Positions 17,169-25,891 of a DNA stretch of 64,000 nt are shown here, piece by piece. The position numbers and the translations under genes were made by a program. Location of the stretch: the NCBI RefSeq assembly GCF_002056795.1, contig NZ_CP020104.1, forward strand, positions 4,411,501-4,475,500, given 5' to 3'. The notes below the pieces were generated by a model. That model saw only the letters and a program-made list of their open reading frames with translations, made no database searches and was not told where the DNA came from. This DNA is from Spirosoma aerolatum. Its GTDB lineage: Bacteria > Bacteroidota > Bacteroidia > Cytophagales > Spirosomataceae. Position 1 is the first letter of the stretch; every line of letters starts with the position of its first letter.

Positions 17169-19346
17169 TCAGGGTGTAAAAAGTAGTTGAGCTCCGGTAC
17201 TTAGTGTGATGGCTCCACTCGTAGAATATTCGATTTTTAAGGCTCTGGCCATATAACTGGCAGGAACGGTAACCATATGCCCCAGGCGAACCAGATCGGT
17301 TTGCGTGGGAATTCGATTACACGACCAAACGGTTGGGTCATCCCAACTGCCAGCTTTAAGGGTATATAGCACAGTACACGGAATGACCGTTACAATGGCC
17401 GTACCACTTGTGGTACCCGAGCCGCAGCCAACGGCTACCTGGCCTATTGTGTAGGTTGTACTCACCGCTGGAGCAACTGTAAAACTGTATGATGAACTAG
17501 TAATACCCGTGAATATGGACGGTACGCCATTGCTGACATTGAGCGTGAGTGAAAAAGGGGAATTACCGGTTAAACTAGCGGTGAGTGTAGCCACTTGTCC
17601 GGCCGTAATGGTGGTTGTCGTTCCACTCAGCGTAGCAACTGGGAGTATACAAGGAGGATTTACGATCAGCCTATAATCTTCTGTTTCGCCATACCAATAA
17701 TTTCCGCAGGGGTCAGCAGGAACTTCTGCGTAAGCCCCAACAACACGCATGGCTACAGTAGTGGCCGTGGTACTGGCCGGGATTGCCAAAGTCGCTGAAA
17801 CTGTACTGGCAAAATCGGCATCAGCCATTTGATAGAGCCGTTCGCTGGTTTCAAAAACACCATTGTTATTCAAATCAATCCAGATAGCAACGCCCATTTT
17901 ATTGGTTGTTCCTTTGCTGATGGACACTGTTGACGATTGCCCTGCGGTAACCGTCCCGCTGACAGCTGTAAATGAACTATAGTAATCAGTAGTGGCGGGT
18001 GAACATCCTGAATTCTGACTTAGAACAGCACCATTAATCGTAACCCCCTTTAGATTGATAGCAAATGGACAACCATCATCATCAAAGTCAGGCTGGCAGA
18101 CAGGGGCCACAACGCTGACGACTGGACTAATGCTCCCTGTAGTTGTATTAGAAGCTTTAATCCGATAATAGTATTGGATACGCGCTGTTGTCGATACATC
18201 CGTAAAGGTTGTTGTATTGGGAGCCAGGCCGCCTATCGGTATGAACCCAGTTGTGGGCGAGGTAGATCGTTCGATAAAATACCCCATTTCATTACCCGAA
18301 TTATCTTGCCAGTTGATAACGATAGTACCATTTGCTATCGTAGCAACTACATTCGACGGGGCCGCCATACTCGTTTCGGGCGCATTTAAAGTATACGCTG
18401 TATGACTTTGACGGATCGCCAGCCCAGCCTGAATACGATCGTATTGCCCTGCTGTAAAATCATGTGTACAGGGGTAATAATACGACATGATATTTGTGGC
18501 CGATGGCTGGTATAGGTTGTTCTGGTCATCCGTAAATGTACAGGTGAACGCTGATGGACACCCCGTAACACAGGAAGCACTGGCGCCTGTGAATCGACCG
18601 TATGGATCAGCCGGTGTGTCGCAAACCAAATCCCCGGCAGTACTGCAATTAGCCCCGCTTCCACGCGTCACCCGTTCGTATCCATAAGCAGCTTCAAACG
18701 TATGTAGCAGATTAAAAGTATGCCCAAGCTCATGAGGAACCAGTCGGTTGCCCATATCGTCATCATAATTTTCATCCAGGATAATGGTTCGGGTCGAGCT
18801 AACACTGTTAGATGGAAACTGGGCATAGCCACCCAATCCGTCCTTGTCGAATTTATGCACGTAGTATTGATTCAATGCATTTGCGACATCATATGGAGCC
18901 ACAGTGGCATCATCCGTTCCTTGCCGATATTGATTATATAATGCATCATTGTCTATATAATCGGGAGTGGTACCAGCAAAATAGAATTGAATACCCGCTC
19001 CATTCTGGAGAAAATATTTATTGGTAAGCGCCATTACATTATTCAGGCTTGCCAAACTGTAACCGCCCGTTCCATCCGATTTACGGAGTATATGGGGCCT
19101 AATCGGTACATACGTTAACGTGGTAAAAACCGAGCCCGAAGCCCGTTTTAACCGAAGTGCAAGTGCAGCTTCAGCCTCAAGCGCTTTCCGATCAGAAGGG
19201 GACAGGGTTTCGGTAGCACACTGCACTACCGGCTGAGGAGCCACCTGTGCTACCAATGCCCAAGTCGGAATCAGGAATAAGCTAACCAGCTCATACCAAA
19301 ATCGATTCTCCTTCAGCGCAAAACGGTTGCTATATACATCAGGCAT
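17169..19346 (-). CDS. Secreted M43-type zinc metalloprotease with FnIII and GEVED domains
   Basis: The catalytic zinc motif is HELGHTFNLLH (His205, His209, His215 counted from the chosen start) with the methionine turn NIMSYY near residue 285. This identifies a metzincin of the pappalysin-like M43 family. Cys pairs around VCDTPADPYG are usual for M43. It is followed by a fibronectin type III-like domain (WQDNSGNEMGYFIERS), a GEVED domain (WIDLNNNGVFETSE ... GETEDYRL) and an Ig-like segment, and ends in a G8-like strand region (AGSWDDPTVWSCNR). Start MPDVYSN gives a plausible signal peptide; an ATG 42 bases upstream is possible. No obvious type IX secretion tail is seen. Confidence 0.85.
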   Translation of the reverse strand: MPDVYSNRFALKENRFWYELVSLFLIPTWALVAQVAPQPVVQCATETLSPSDRKALEAEAALALRLKRASGSVFTTLTYVPIRPHILRKSDGTGGYSLASLNNVMALTNKYFLQNGAGIQFYFAGTTPDYIDNDALYNQYRQGTDDATVAPYDVANALNQYYVHKFDKDGLGGYAQFPSNSVSSTRTIILDENYDDDMGNRLVPHELGHTFNLLHTFEAAYGYERVTRGSGANCSTAGDLVCDTPADPYGRFTGASASCVTGCPSAFTCTFTDDQNNLYQPSATNIMSYYYPCTHDFTAGQYDRIQAGLAIRQSHTAYTLNAPETSMAAPSNVVATIANGTIVINWQDNSGNEMGYFIERSTSPTTGFIPIGGLAPNTTTFTDVSTTARIQYYYRIKASNTTTGSISPVVSVVAPVCQPDFDDDGCPFAINLKGVTINGAVLSQNSGCSPATTDYYSSFTAVSGTVTAGQSSTVSISKGTTNKMGVAIWIDLNNNGVFETSERLYQMADADFASTVSATLAIPASTTATTVAMRVVGAYAEVPADPCGNYWYGETEDYRLIVNPPCILPVATLSGTTTTITAGQVATLTASLTGNSPFSLTLNVSNGVPSIFTGITSSSYSFTVAPAVSTTYTIGQVAVGCGSGTTSGTAIVTVIPCTVLYTLKAGSWDDPTVWSCNRIPTQTDLVRLGHMVTVPASYMARALKIEYSTSGAITLSTGAQLLFTP

Positions 19347-19558
19347 ATCGTAAAAAGTAATATAGTAAGACCACCTATAGTCAATCATTATTAAAAACTA
19401 TGTATACTTATTTCTATCAATAACTGAGCCATTTGGGTAAAACTAAAATATTACTTGCATCTAGTTACTCCAGGCTGGATTACGTTTAGTAAGCTGTTCA
19501 ATATCCTAAACGCCACCATTTTTACGTACCTTGCGCCCTTATCCCGCGTTCATCAGGC

Positions 19559-21940
19559 ATGATCTGGTCCCGAATCTCCTCCTTTATACTATCGAATCGA
19601 ATCGCGCTGATTGTAGTGGTTTTGCTAGGTACTGCCTTCATGGGGTATCAGGCCACCAACGTTAAACTCTCCTACGAGCTTGCCAAGGTCCTGCCCGTTA
19701 GCGATCCAGAATACCAGCGGTACGAAGCCTTCAAATCACGCTTTGGCCAGGACGGCAGCGTTATGGTATTATGCGTCGAAACCGATAGCATGTATCAATT
19801 ACCTTTCTTTAACGACTGGTATGCATTAAGTCAGAAGATTCGTCGTATAGAGGGAATTAAGGATGTAGTATCGAATGCCAACCTGTTTACAGTCATTCGG
19901 GACGATACGGCCCATACGTTTCGCATTCGTCCGTTAATTACCAGGCCACTTACCTCACAATCAGATGTTGACAGTCTTCGTGAGCGCATAGCCGCTTTGC
20001 CCTTTTACCGAAACCTGGTCAGTGATAGTACAGGACGTGCCCATTTAATGGCCATCACCTTCGATCAGAAGATTGTCAATACTAAAAATCGGATTGCCCT
20101 TGTCCGAAAAGTAGAAACAATTGCCGATTCGTTTGGACGTCGGCATACCCTGCTTGGCCCCGATGCTACCGTCCACATGTCGGGCATGCCCTATATTCGG
20201 ACCGAGTTTACGGCTAAGATCAGTCATGAATTATCCATGTTCATGGGGCTGGCCTTTCTGGTTACGGGGTTGATTCTCTTCTACTTTTTCCGATCGATTA
20301 CCATTACCCTGGTCGCTTTATTAGTTGTAGGTATTGGAGTGATTTGGGTAACAGGATACATCGTCGTATTTGGCTACGATATTACGCTACTAACCGGCTT
20401 ACTGCCCCCACTCATTATTGTAATTGGTGTTCCAAACGCCATTTTCTTACTTAATCGATATCATGAAGAACTTAATCGACACCGTAGTAAGCACGAAGCT
20501 CTACAGATAGCCACCGAGAAAGTTGGGGAAACAACGTTTTTCGCCAACATTACCACCAGCATTGGCTTCTTTGTCTTTTATTTTACGGGTAGCCCACTGC
20601 TACTCCAGTTTGGCCTGGTAGCGGCTTTTGGCATCATGACTACCTATGCGGTGTCGCTTATTCTGATTCCGATCGTTTTCAGCTACTTACCTGTTCCCTC
20701 GCACAAGCAGCGCGGCCATTTGGAACGCCGTCAGGTGAGTGGTTTCCTAACCTGGGTCAACCACATTGTCCATCATAAACGAGCCGCCATCTACACATTT
20801 ATCAGCATCGTGACGGCTGTTGCCATTATAGGCTCTTTACAGATCAACCCAATCGGTTACGTCGTTGATGATCTACCGAAAAACGACCCCATATACAAAG
20901 ATCTTAAGTTTATTGAAAGTCGGTTTAAAGGCGTTATGCCATTTGAGGTTAGTATCGATACCAAACGGCCGGGCCGAGTATTGACTCCACAAACGCTGAC
21001 AAAAATTAAAGTTCTGGAGCGGGAATTCAGTAAATACAATGAGTTTACACGACCTCTATCGCTGGTCGAAGCCGTCAAATTCTTTTACCAGTCCTATCGA
21101 GGGGGCGATCCGAAATATTTTGCTATGCCCGGTGCTTTGGAATTGAGTAAATTAGCCAGCTATGCTCCTCAGTTGAAAGGGGCGAAAGGCACAGGCGGTG
21201 GTGCTGCCTTTAAAGCGTATATGGATACGACGTTCCGATACACCCGCATCAGTTTTCAGATGCCCGATGTCGGCACCGTTCGCACGACCCAATTGCTCAA
21301 TACACTACAACCCAAAGCCGACTCCATTTTCAACGTCGACCGAACAACCGGCAAACGGGTAGCCGCCGATGAACAGTATGAGGTGAACATTACGGGCAAC
21401 AGCGTAGTATTCACCCGTGGTAATGACTATTTGCTAAAAAATCTGGCAGAAAGTACTGTACTGGCGGTGGCACTGGTCTCTATAATCCTGATAATTCTGC
21501 TCCGCGATATACGGCTGAGTCTGATTGCCATTATGCCCAGTGTGGTACCTTTGATCGTTACGGCGGGCATAATGGGCTTCTTTGGGATTCATTTAAAACC
21601 CTCAACCATCCTTATTTTCAGTATTGCCTTCGGCATATCATCTGACGGGACTATTTATTTTATCACTAAATATCGGGATGAACTTCGAAATCAGAAGCTT
21701 ACGCTAGACAGGGCTGTTGCCGAAACAATTCGTTACACAGGAATCAGCATGTTTTACACGGCCATGATCCTGTTTGCGGGATTCGCCATTTTTGCGGCTT
21801 CCACTTTTCAGGGGACTATTGCCTTGGGCATTCTGGTTTCTATTACGTTGCTGATGGGTATGGCCTCTAATCTAATCCTTTTACCCGCTTTCCTGCTTAC
21901 TGTTGATAAACGCAGAAAGCAAGTTGGCATTGAAAATTGA
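19559..21940 (+). CDS. RND/MMPL-superfamily exporter (patched-like)
   Basis: Inner-membrane proton-driven exporter, probably for lipids or hydrophobic compounds. The 793 residues show the duplicated RND layout: TM1 at about 12-30, a periplasmic loop, then a five-helix bundle at about 225-370 (FRSITITLVALLVVGIGV, TGLLPPLIIVIGVPNAIFLL). A second half follows with TM at about 400-420, a loop and a bundle at about 625-785 (AFGISSDGTIYFITKYRD). The GVPNAIFLLNRYHEE and ISSDGTIYF blocks carry the charged proton-relay positions of the MMPL branch. No membrane-fusion or outer-membrane partner adjoins, so it probably works alone. Confidence 0.92.
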   Translation: MIWSRISSFILSNRIALIVVVLLGTAFMGYQATNVKLSYELAKVLPVSDPEYQRYEAFKSRFGQDGSVMVLCVETDSMYQLPFFNDWYALSQKIRRIEGIKDVVSNANLFTVIRDDTAHTFRIRPLITRPLTSQSDVDSLRERIAALPFYRNLVSDSTGRAHLMAITFDQKIVNTKNRIALVRKVETIADSFGRRHTLLGPDATVHMSGMPYIRTEFTAKISHELSMFMGLAFLVTGLILFYFFRSITITLVALLVVGIGVIWVTGYIVVFGYDITLLTGLLPPLIIVIGVPNAIFLLNRYHEELNRHRSKHEALQIATEKVGETTFFANITTSIGFFVFYFTGSPLLLQFGLVAAFGIMTTYAVSLILIPIVFSYLPVPSHKQRGHLERRQVSGFLTWVNHIVHHKRAAIYTFISIVTAVAIIGSLQINPIGYVVDDLPKNDPIYKDLKFIESRFKGVMPFEVSIDTKRPGRVLTPQTLTKIKVLEREFSKYNEFTRPLSLVEAVKFFYQSYRGGDPKYFAMPGALELSKLASYAPQLKGAKGTGGGAAFKAYMDTTFRYTRISFQMPDVGTVRTTQLLNTLQPKADSIFNVDRTTGKRVAADEQYEVNITGNSVVFTRGNDYLLKNLAESTVLAVALVSIILIILLRDIRLSLIAIMPSVVPLIVTAGIMGFFGIHLKPSTILIFSIAFGISSDGTIYFITKYRDELRNQKLTLDRAVAETIRYTGISMFYTAMILFAGFAIFAASTFQGTIALGILVSITLLMGMASNLILLPAFLLTVDKRRKQVGIEN

Positions 21941-21981
21941 TAGCCATTGCGCTGTCATTACTGGCAATTAATGACTCCTTA

Positions 21982-22284
21982 TTACTCTTCCTGAAGAAGG
22001 GTATCAAATGAAACGAACTGACCGCTAAATCGATGCTGAATACGCTGACGTAGTGTATCCGCATGATGTTCCAGGTAGGTTTCGTAGTCGGCCCGTGTGG
22101 TAAAATCGAGCTGCACTGAAAATGTGGTCCCTCCGTTATCCAGTTCCGTCAACAGACGAAGAATTTTATAGCTCACCGGAAGTTCAGTGGCTATGGCAGC
22201 AGGCAAATAGAACCGCTTCATCCAGCGTACCCAATCGTCGGCAATTTCAGTAGCAACGCTATAGGTAGTATTATATAGAATCAT
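21982..22284 (-). CDS. DUF4286-family protein
   Basis: 100-residue cytosolic protein with the DUF4286 pattern: N-terminal MILYNTTYSVA, WVRWMKRFYLPAAI, then FSVQLDFTTRADYETYL and the C-terminal RFSGQFVSFDTLLQEE. This fits a small ferredoxin-like alpha/beta barrel common in Bacteroidota; function is unknown. It is divergent from the downstream membrane protein gene, with 90 bases between start codons and an inverted repeat in that gap. Confidence 0.85.
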   Translation of the reverse strand: MILYNTTYSVATEIADDWVRWMKRFYLPAAIATELPVSYKILRLLTELDNGGTTFSVQLDFTTRADYETYLEHHADTLRQRIQHRFSGQFVSFDTLLQEE

Positions 22285-22318
22285 ACCGCAGAAACACCAA
22301 ATGGTCAGTGTAAGTTGG

Positions 22319-22349
22319 GCTTTTGGTTGTTTATTTGCTACCCAAAAGC
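22319..22349. repeat. Inverted repeat in a divergent promoter region
   Basis: GCTTTTGG (22319-22326) is perfectly complementary to CCAAAAGC (22342-22349). It lies between the DUF4286 gene and the cytochrome-b-like gene, which diverge. It could be an operator or a leader hairpin of the plus-strand gene; no T tract follows. Confidence 0.4.
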
Positions 22350-22374
22350 AATTTATACGCTAAACTGACATTTT

Positions 22375-22809
22375 ATGTATTCTGGATTACTTCATGCACA
22401 CTCAGGGCTTCGCTGGATAGCTCTTGTTTTATTGATTGCCGCCGTTGGCACCGGCATTAGCAAATGGCAGGGTCGAGGCAGTTATACCGATGGTAATCGG
22501 AAGCTTTATTTGTTTACGCTCATTTCCATACATACCCAATTCATTCTTGGCCTGATCCTCTTGTTTATCAGCCCAAAGGTCAATTTCAGTATGTTAAGTG
22601 AGAAACTGTACCGCTTTTATAGTGTCGAACATACAACAGGCATGCTCATTGCCATTGCCCTGATCACCATCGGCTATTCTCGCTCTAAACGAGCCACTGA
22701 CGCTACAACCAAACACCGGCTGGTTGGCATTTTCTATGGACTTGGCTTACTCCTGATCCTGGCCTCCATTCCCTGGCCTTTCCGTATTGTCGGTGCAGGC
22801 TGGTTTTGA
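22375..22809 (+). CDS. Four-helix integral membrane protein (Bacteroidota cytochrome-b-like family)
   Basis: 144 residues with four hydrophobic helices (about 14-30, 46-66, 83-100, 117-134). His residues sit near helix ends: LLHAHSGLRW at the N-terminus, SIHTQFILG and SVEHTTGM. This pattern matches a Bacteroidota membrane family often labelled cytochrome b, and the His positions would suit heme ligation. The label is by family resemblance only; no classic cytochrome b domain is present. It is a single-gene unit ended by a strong hairpin. Confidence 0.7.
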   Translation: MYSGLLHAHSGLRWIALVLLIAAVGTGISKWQGRGSYTDGNRKLYLFTLISIHTQFILGLILLFISPKVNFSMLSEKLYRFYSVEHTTGMLIAIALITIGYSRSKRATDATTKHRLVGIFYGLGLLLILASIPWPFRIVGAGWF

Positions 22810-22829
22810 TAGATTTCAGATACGCATTA

Positions 22830-22864
22830 ACTTCCCGAAAGTATAAAACTTTCGGGAAGTTTTG
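22830..22864 (+). terminator. Strong terminator after the cytochrome-b-like gene
   Basis: A perfect 12-bp stem (22830-22841 with 22849-22860) with a 7-base loop is followed by TTTTG. It lies 20 bases after the stop codon. Confidence 0.9.
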
Positions 22865-23046
22865 TTTCAACTAAACCTTTTCATAAAAATCTCGAAATAC
22901 CAATAGTTAATTAGTTATCGGTCAGTTATTTAACAAATCTGGCACAAAAAATTTCGGAAAACTTGTAGAAATTCCTCCTCATAAAATAGGTAGTTTGCCC
23001 ACAATGCCATACTTTTATACATGTAACCTGGCTTTAACCTATTTCT

Positions 23047-23589
23047 ATGATGAAGAAAGTGCTCCTGGCAGTATTTTGTACTGTCTCGCTTAGCATCGTT
23101 CAAGCACAGAACGTATCCTCCGTACCTGCCGTAACTGACGTACCCACCGTATCTTCTGAAAAGACAAGCTTTTATGAGCAGATTCCGCTCGTGAATGAGG
23201 TGCTAAGTTTTGCCAAACGGCATCTTTCCATTCGGTACCGATCGGGTGGTTCGAGCACGCACGGGTTCGATTGCTCAGGCTTCACCCGGTTTTGCTTCAA
23301 TAAATTTGGCATTTCCCTCCCCCACTCTAGTGCTGCCCAAGGCTCAGTAGGAACGGCCGTCGATAAAGACGCTGCGCAACCCGGCGATCTGATTCTTTTT
23401 AAAGGCCACAGTTCAGGTAGCAATCGGATCGGGCATGTTGGCCTGATTACGGAAGTAATTGGCGATCAGATCAAATTTATTCACTCCGCCTGGAATGGAG
23501 GTGTTCGCTATGATTACCTGAATGCCAGCTATTACCAGCGCCGATTCATGGGCGTCCGACGTGTTGCCCACTTATTAGCAGAGAAATAA
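23047..23589 (+). CDS. NlpC/P60-family peptidoglycan endopeptidase
   Basis: Secreted C40 cysteine peptidase that cuts stem-peptide bonds in peptidoglycan. The signal peptide covers about residues 1-20. The catalytic triad is readable: Cys76 in GFDCSGFTRF, His130 in RIGHVGLITEV and His146 in IKFIHSAW. The domain fills residues ~50-178 with no SH3 or LysM targeting domain, so it is a minimal enzyme of normal length (180). It stands alone between the preceding terminator and a long convergent hairpin shared with argB. Confidence 0.95.
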   Translation: MMKKVLLAVFCTVSLSIVQAQNVSSVPAVTDVPTVSSEKTSFYEQIPLVNEVLSFAKRHLSIRYRSGGSSTHGFDCSGFTRFCFNKFGISLPHSSAAQGSVGTAVDKDAAQPGDLILFKGHSSGSNRIGHVGLITEVIGDQIKFIHSAWNGGVRYDYLNASYYQRRFMGVRRVAHLLAEK

Positions 23590-23601
23590 GCAATTTTCAA
23601 T

Positions 23602-23666
23602 AAAATTGGTCAGGCCATAGCCATTCGTATCTGTTTCGAACGAACGGCTATGGCCTGACCAATTTT
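23602..23666. terminator. Bidirectional terminator, 27-bp stem
   Basis: Arms 23602-23628 and 23640-23666 are complementary over 27 bases with a single mismatch or wobble and an 11-base loop. Both strands end in a T-rich tract (AAAATT / AATTTTT at the base). It separates the convergent NlpC/P60 and argB genes and ends 6 bases before the argB stop codon. The stem is unusually long for a terminator. Confidence 0.85.
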
Positions 23667-23672
23667 TACTCG

Positions 23673-24455
23673 TTAAAGCTGTAGCGTTGTTCCTGCTCCC
23701 TGATTTACCGCCAAAACCAGTTCATCGGCATGGCAAATAATCACTTTCGAAACTCCACTTTCCAAGGCTTTAAAGGCATTATCCAGTTTCGGAATCATGC
23801 CTTTATTGATTGTTCCAGCCGCTTTATAGTCAGCGTATACACTGGGGGTGAGTTCGTTAATTACACTGGTGTCGTCATTCGGATCTTTCAACACCCCTTT
23901 TTTCTCAAAGCAGTAAATCAGTGTTACCTGGTTGTGCTTAACCATATCGACAGCAATAGCCGAAGCCATCGTATCCGCGTTGGTGTTGAGCAAGTCACCA
24001 GCCGTATTGTACGTTATGGGGGCAAAAACCGGCGTTAAATCCTGACGAAGAAAAAACTGAATCTGCCCCGAATCTACTTCCTCAATATCGCCAACCATAC
24101 CATAATCAATATCTTTTACGGGTCGCTTCCGGGCTAAAACAGTCCCCCCATCGGCTCCAGTTAGGCCAATGGCATTCACCTCCAGCGACTGGAGCTTAGC
24201 CACTACCTGCTTATTGACCAGACCGCCATACACCATCGTCACGACGTCGAGCATAGGCTGATCAGTAATGCGCCGACCTTCGACCATAGTGGTTTGGATA
24301 CCTAATTTTTCGGCAACCTGGGTAGCTACCTTACCCCCACCATGAATAAGCACTTTAGCGCCTGATAAACCAGTAAAAGCCGTTAGAAAACGATGTAAAG
24401 CAGCCGGGTCGTCAATGACATTCCCGCCTATTTTAATAACAGTAAGTGTATTCAT
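23673..24455 (-). CDS. argB: N-acetylglutamate kinase-family enzyme ArgB
   Basis: Phosphorylates the gamma-carboxylate of N-acylglutamate in arginine synthesis; cytosolic amino-acid kinase. Motifs: VIKIGGNVIDD at the N-terminus (phosphate-binding Lys), LIHGGGKVATQVAEKLG near residues 37-53, VEGRRITDQPMLDVV near 59-73 (substrate-binding Arg), and NTNADTMASAIAVDMV near 152-168. The 260-residue length is normal. It is last of the argD-argF'-argB set. The neighbouring carbamoyltransferase type suggests the acyl group in this organism may be succinyl rather than acetyl. Confidence 0.95.
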   Translation of the reverse strand: MNTLTVIKIGGNVIDDPAALHRFLTAFTGLSGAKVLIHGGGKVATQVAEKLGIQTTMVEGRRITDQPMLDVVTMVYGGLVNKQVVAKLQSLEVNAIGLTGADGGTVLARKRPVKDIDYGMVGDIEEVDSGQIQFFLRQDLTPVFAPITYNTAGDLLNTNADTMASAIAVDMVKHNQVTLIYCFEKKGVLKDPNDDTSVINELTPSVYADYKAAGTINKGMIPKLDNAFKALESGVSKVIICHADELVLAVNQGAGTTLQL

Positions 24456-24468
24456 GTTTTATCAACAC

Positions 24469-24537
24469 GGAGGCATGGAGATTACAGAGAACTAGTCGTA
24501 CTTAACTAAGTTGCTCTGTACTCTCTATGCTTCTACG
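24469..24537. repeat. Imperfect inverted repeat between argF' and argB
   Basis: Left arm 24469-24490 (GGAGGCATGGAG, then ACAGAG) and right arm 24514-24537 (CTCTGTAC, then ATGCTTC) are complementary with a few mismatches around a 23-base loop. It fills the argF'-argB gap and would form a hairpin in the transcript. There is no T tract, so it could be a processing or stability element, or a small dispersed repeat. Confidence 0.5.
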
Positions 24538-24539
24538 TT

Positions 24540-25514
24540 TCAATTATTTTTTAAAATTTCCTTTAATACCGCCTGCGCCGACCACTCCCGATTGGCAGCC
24601 TGCTCAATCACCAACGAATGCGGACTATCCAACACCTCATCGGCCACTTTTAAATTCCGACGAACAGGTAAACAGTGCATAAACTTACCATTGTTGGTCA
24701 GGCGAATATCGTTCATGGTTACTGCCCACGATGGATCCTGCGTAAGCACCTGCCCATAGTGCGTATACGACGACCAGTTTTTACCATAGATAAAGTCAGC
24801 TCCTTCGAATGCCTCATCCTGATTATAAATGACTCGTGTATTTCCAACAAACTCAGGGGCTAACTCATAACCTTCGGGGTGGGTAATAACAAATTCTACG
24901 TCACCCGATTGGGCGCGGGCGTTCATCCACTCGCAGAATGAATTGGCAACGGCCTGCGGTAGTGGCTTAAAATGGGGCAGCCAGGTCAGCACTACCTTAG
25001 GTTTAGCAGGTAATGTAGGCGTTTGGCGTTTAACTTCTTCAATGGTAATACAGTCGGCCAGTGATTGTAAAGGATGTCGGGTAGCCGATTCCAGGTTCAC
25101 AATAGGAACGCCCGCATACTTCGCAAACTGGTGCATTACCTGCTCCTGATAGTCTTTGGTGCGGTCTTTGAGTTCGGCAAATGCACGAATACCTATGATG
25201 TTGCAGTAGCGACCAATCACAGCGGCCGCTTCCCGAACGTGTTCGGCCTTATCACTATTCATGATCACACCATCCTCCATTTCGAGTCCCCAGCTATCCT
25301 GCCCAACGTTCATCGTTATGACATTCAATCCCAGGTTTTGGGCCGCTTTCTGCGTGCTTATCCGCGTTCGCAGGCTGGAATTAAAGAAAATCAGGCCGAT
25401 GGTTTTATTCTTACCAAGGTGCTGATCAGCAAACGGGTTGGCTTTGGCATCAATACCTGATTGGATGAGGGCATCGAGATTTACTACGTCGGAAAGGGAA
25501 AGAAAATTAGTCAT
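24540..25514 (-). CDS. argF': N-acyl-L-ornithine carbamoyltransferase (predicted N-succinyl type)
   Basis: Carbamoylates N-acylornithine in the Bacteroidota variant of arginine synthesis. The carbamoyl-phosphate loop is NSSLRTR (about residues 45-51); ATRHPLQSLADC and MHCLPVRRN follow as in the AOTC/SOTC branch rather than classical OTC. Residue 90, in NSDKAEH, aligns with the position known to decide specificity: Glu in Xanthomonas N-acetyl-, Pro in Bacteroides fragilis N-succinyl-ornithine enzyme. It is Ala here; from memory, Ala at this site gave succinyl specificity in mutants of the acetyl enzyme. At 324 residues it is full length. The start codon lies 6 bases from the mobile-like element. 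Confidence 0.93.
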   Translation of the reverse strand: MTNFLSLSDVVNLDALIQSGIDAKANPFADQHLGKNKTIGLIFFNSSLRTRISTQKAAQNLGLNVITMNVGQDSWGLEMEDGVIMNSDKAEHVREAAAVIGRYCNIIGIRAFAELKDRTKDYQEQVMHQFAKYAGVPIVNLESATRHPLQSLADCITIEEVKRQTPTLPAKPKVVLTWLPHFKPLPQAVANSFCEWMNARAQSGDVEFVITHPEGYELAPEFVGNTRVIYNQDEAFEGADFIYGKNWSSYTHYGQVLTQDPSWAVTMNDIRLTNNGKFMHCLPVRRNLKVADEVLDSPHSLVIEQAANREWSAQAVLKEILKNN

Positions 25515-25520
25515 TTGTAA

Positions 25521-25891
25521 TAAAACGCACAGGTGCTAAGTATTTCGCAAAGATCACAAAGGCACTAAAGATTGTTAACCATCCGGCGCACATCATTTTT
25601 TAAGAGTGTCACATTGAATTAACCAATAACCTAATCGGCAACCGGACAAACGTAAATAGGTCATCATCTGAGCAAGATGAACGTTAGTTAACGACTCAAC
25701 TGCTTTTAATTCAGTTATTACTTTTTTGTTCAACGAGCAAATCAACACGAAGCAAGCACTCTTCATAAGCAGACTCAAGTAGTCATGGCTCAAAGGTTCA
25801 TGGACTTTGAGAGCACAGTCAAAGATTACTCTCAGTAGTTCATTTTCTACCATTGCGTGCTTTGCGCTCCACGTTACGCCTTTGCGTTTAA
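25521..25891. mobile_element. Small element with imperfect terminal inverted repeats around a decayed GxxExxY gene
   Basis: The outer 41 bases at the two ends (25521-25561 on plus, 25851-25891 read on minus) match at 27 of 41 positions without gaps. The shared blocks are AAACGCA, AGG, CGCAAAG and CAA. Between them lies the GxxExxY pseudogene on the minus strand. The left end lies 6 bases from the argF' start codon and the right end covers the argD stop codon. No transposase is present, so if mobile it would be non-autonomous. No target-site duplication is obvious. Confidence 0.5.
25565..25887 (-). pseudogene. Decayed GxxExxY-family protein gene (PF13366-like)
   Basis: Pieces of one family protein appear in order but in different frames. 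First comes ENELLRVIFDCALKVHEPL. A frame shift follows to LLESAYEECLL, joined directly to RVDLLVEQK with about 30 codons missing. A shift at a six-A run leads back to KKVITELKAVESL and VHLAQMMTYLRLSGCRLGY. Two single-T losses then lead to FNVTLLKNDVRRMVNNL and a stop. At least four frame changes plus an internal deletion mean no functional protein is made. The family is a PD-(D/E)XK-like group of unknown role. An open 100-codon frame here is only the fortuitous remainder. Confidence 0.75.
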
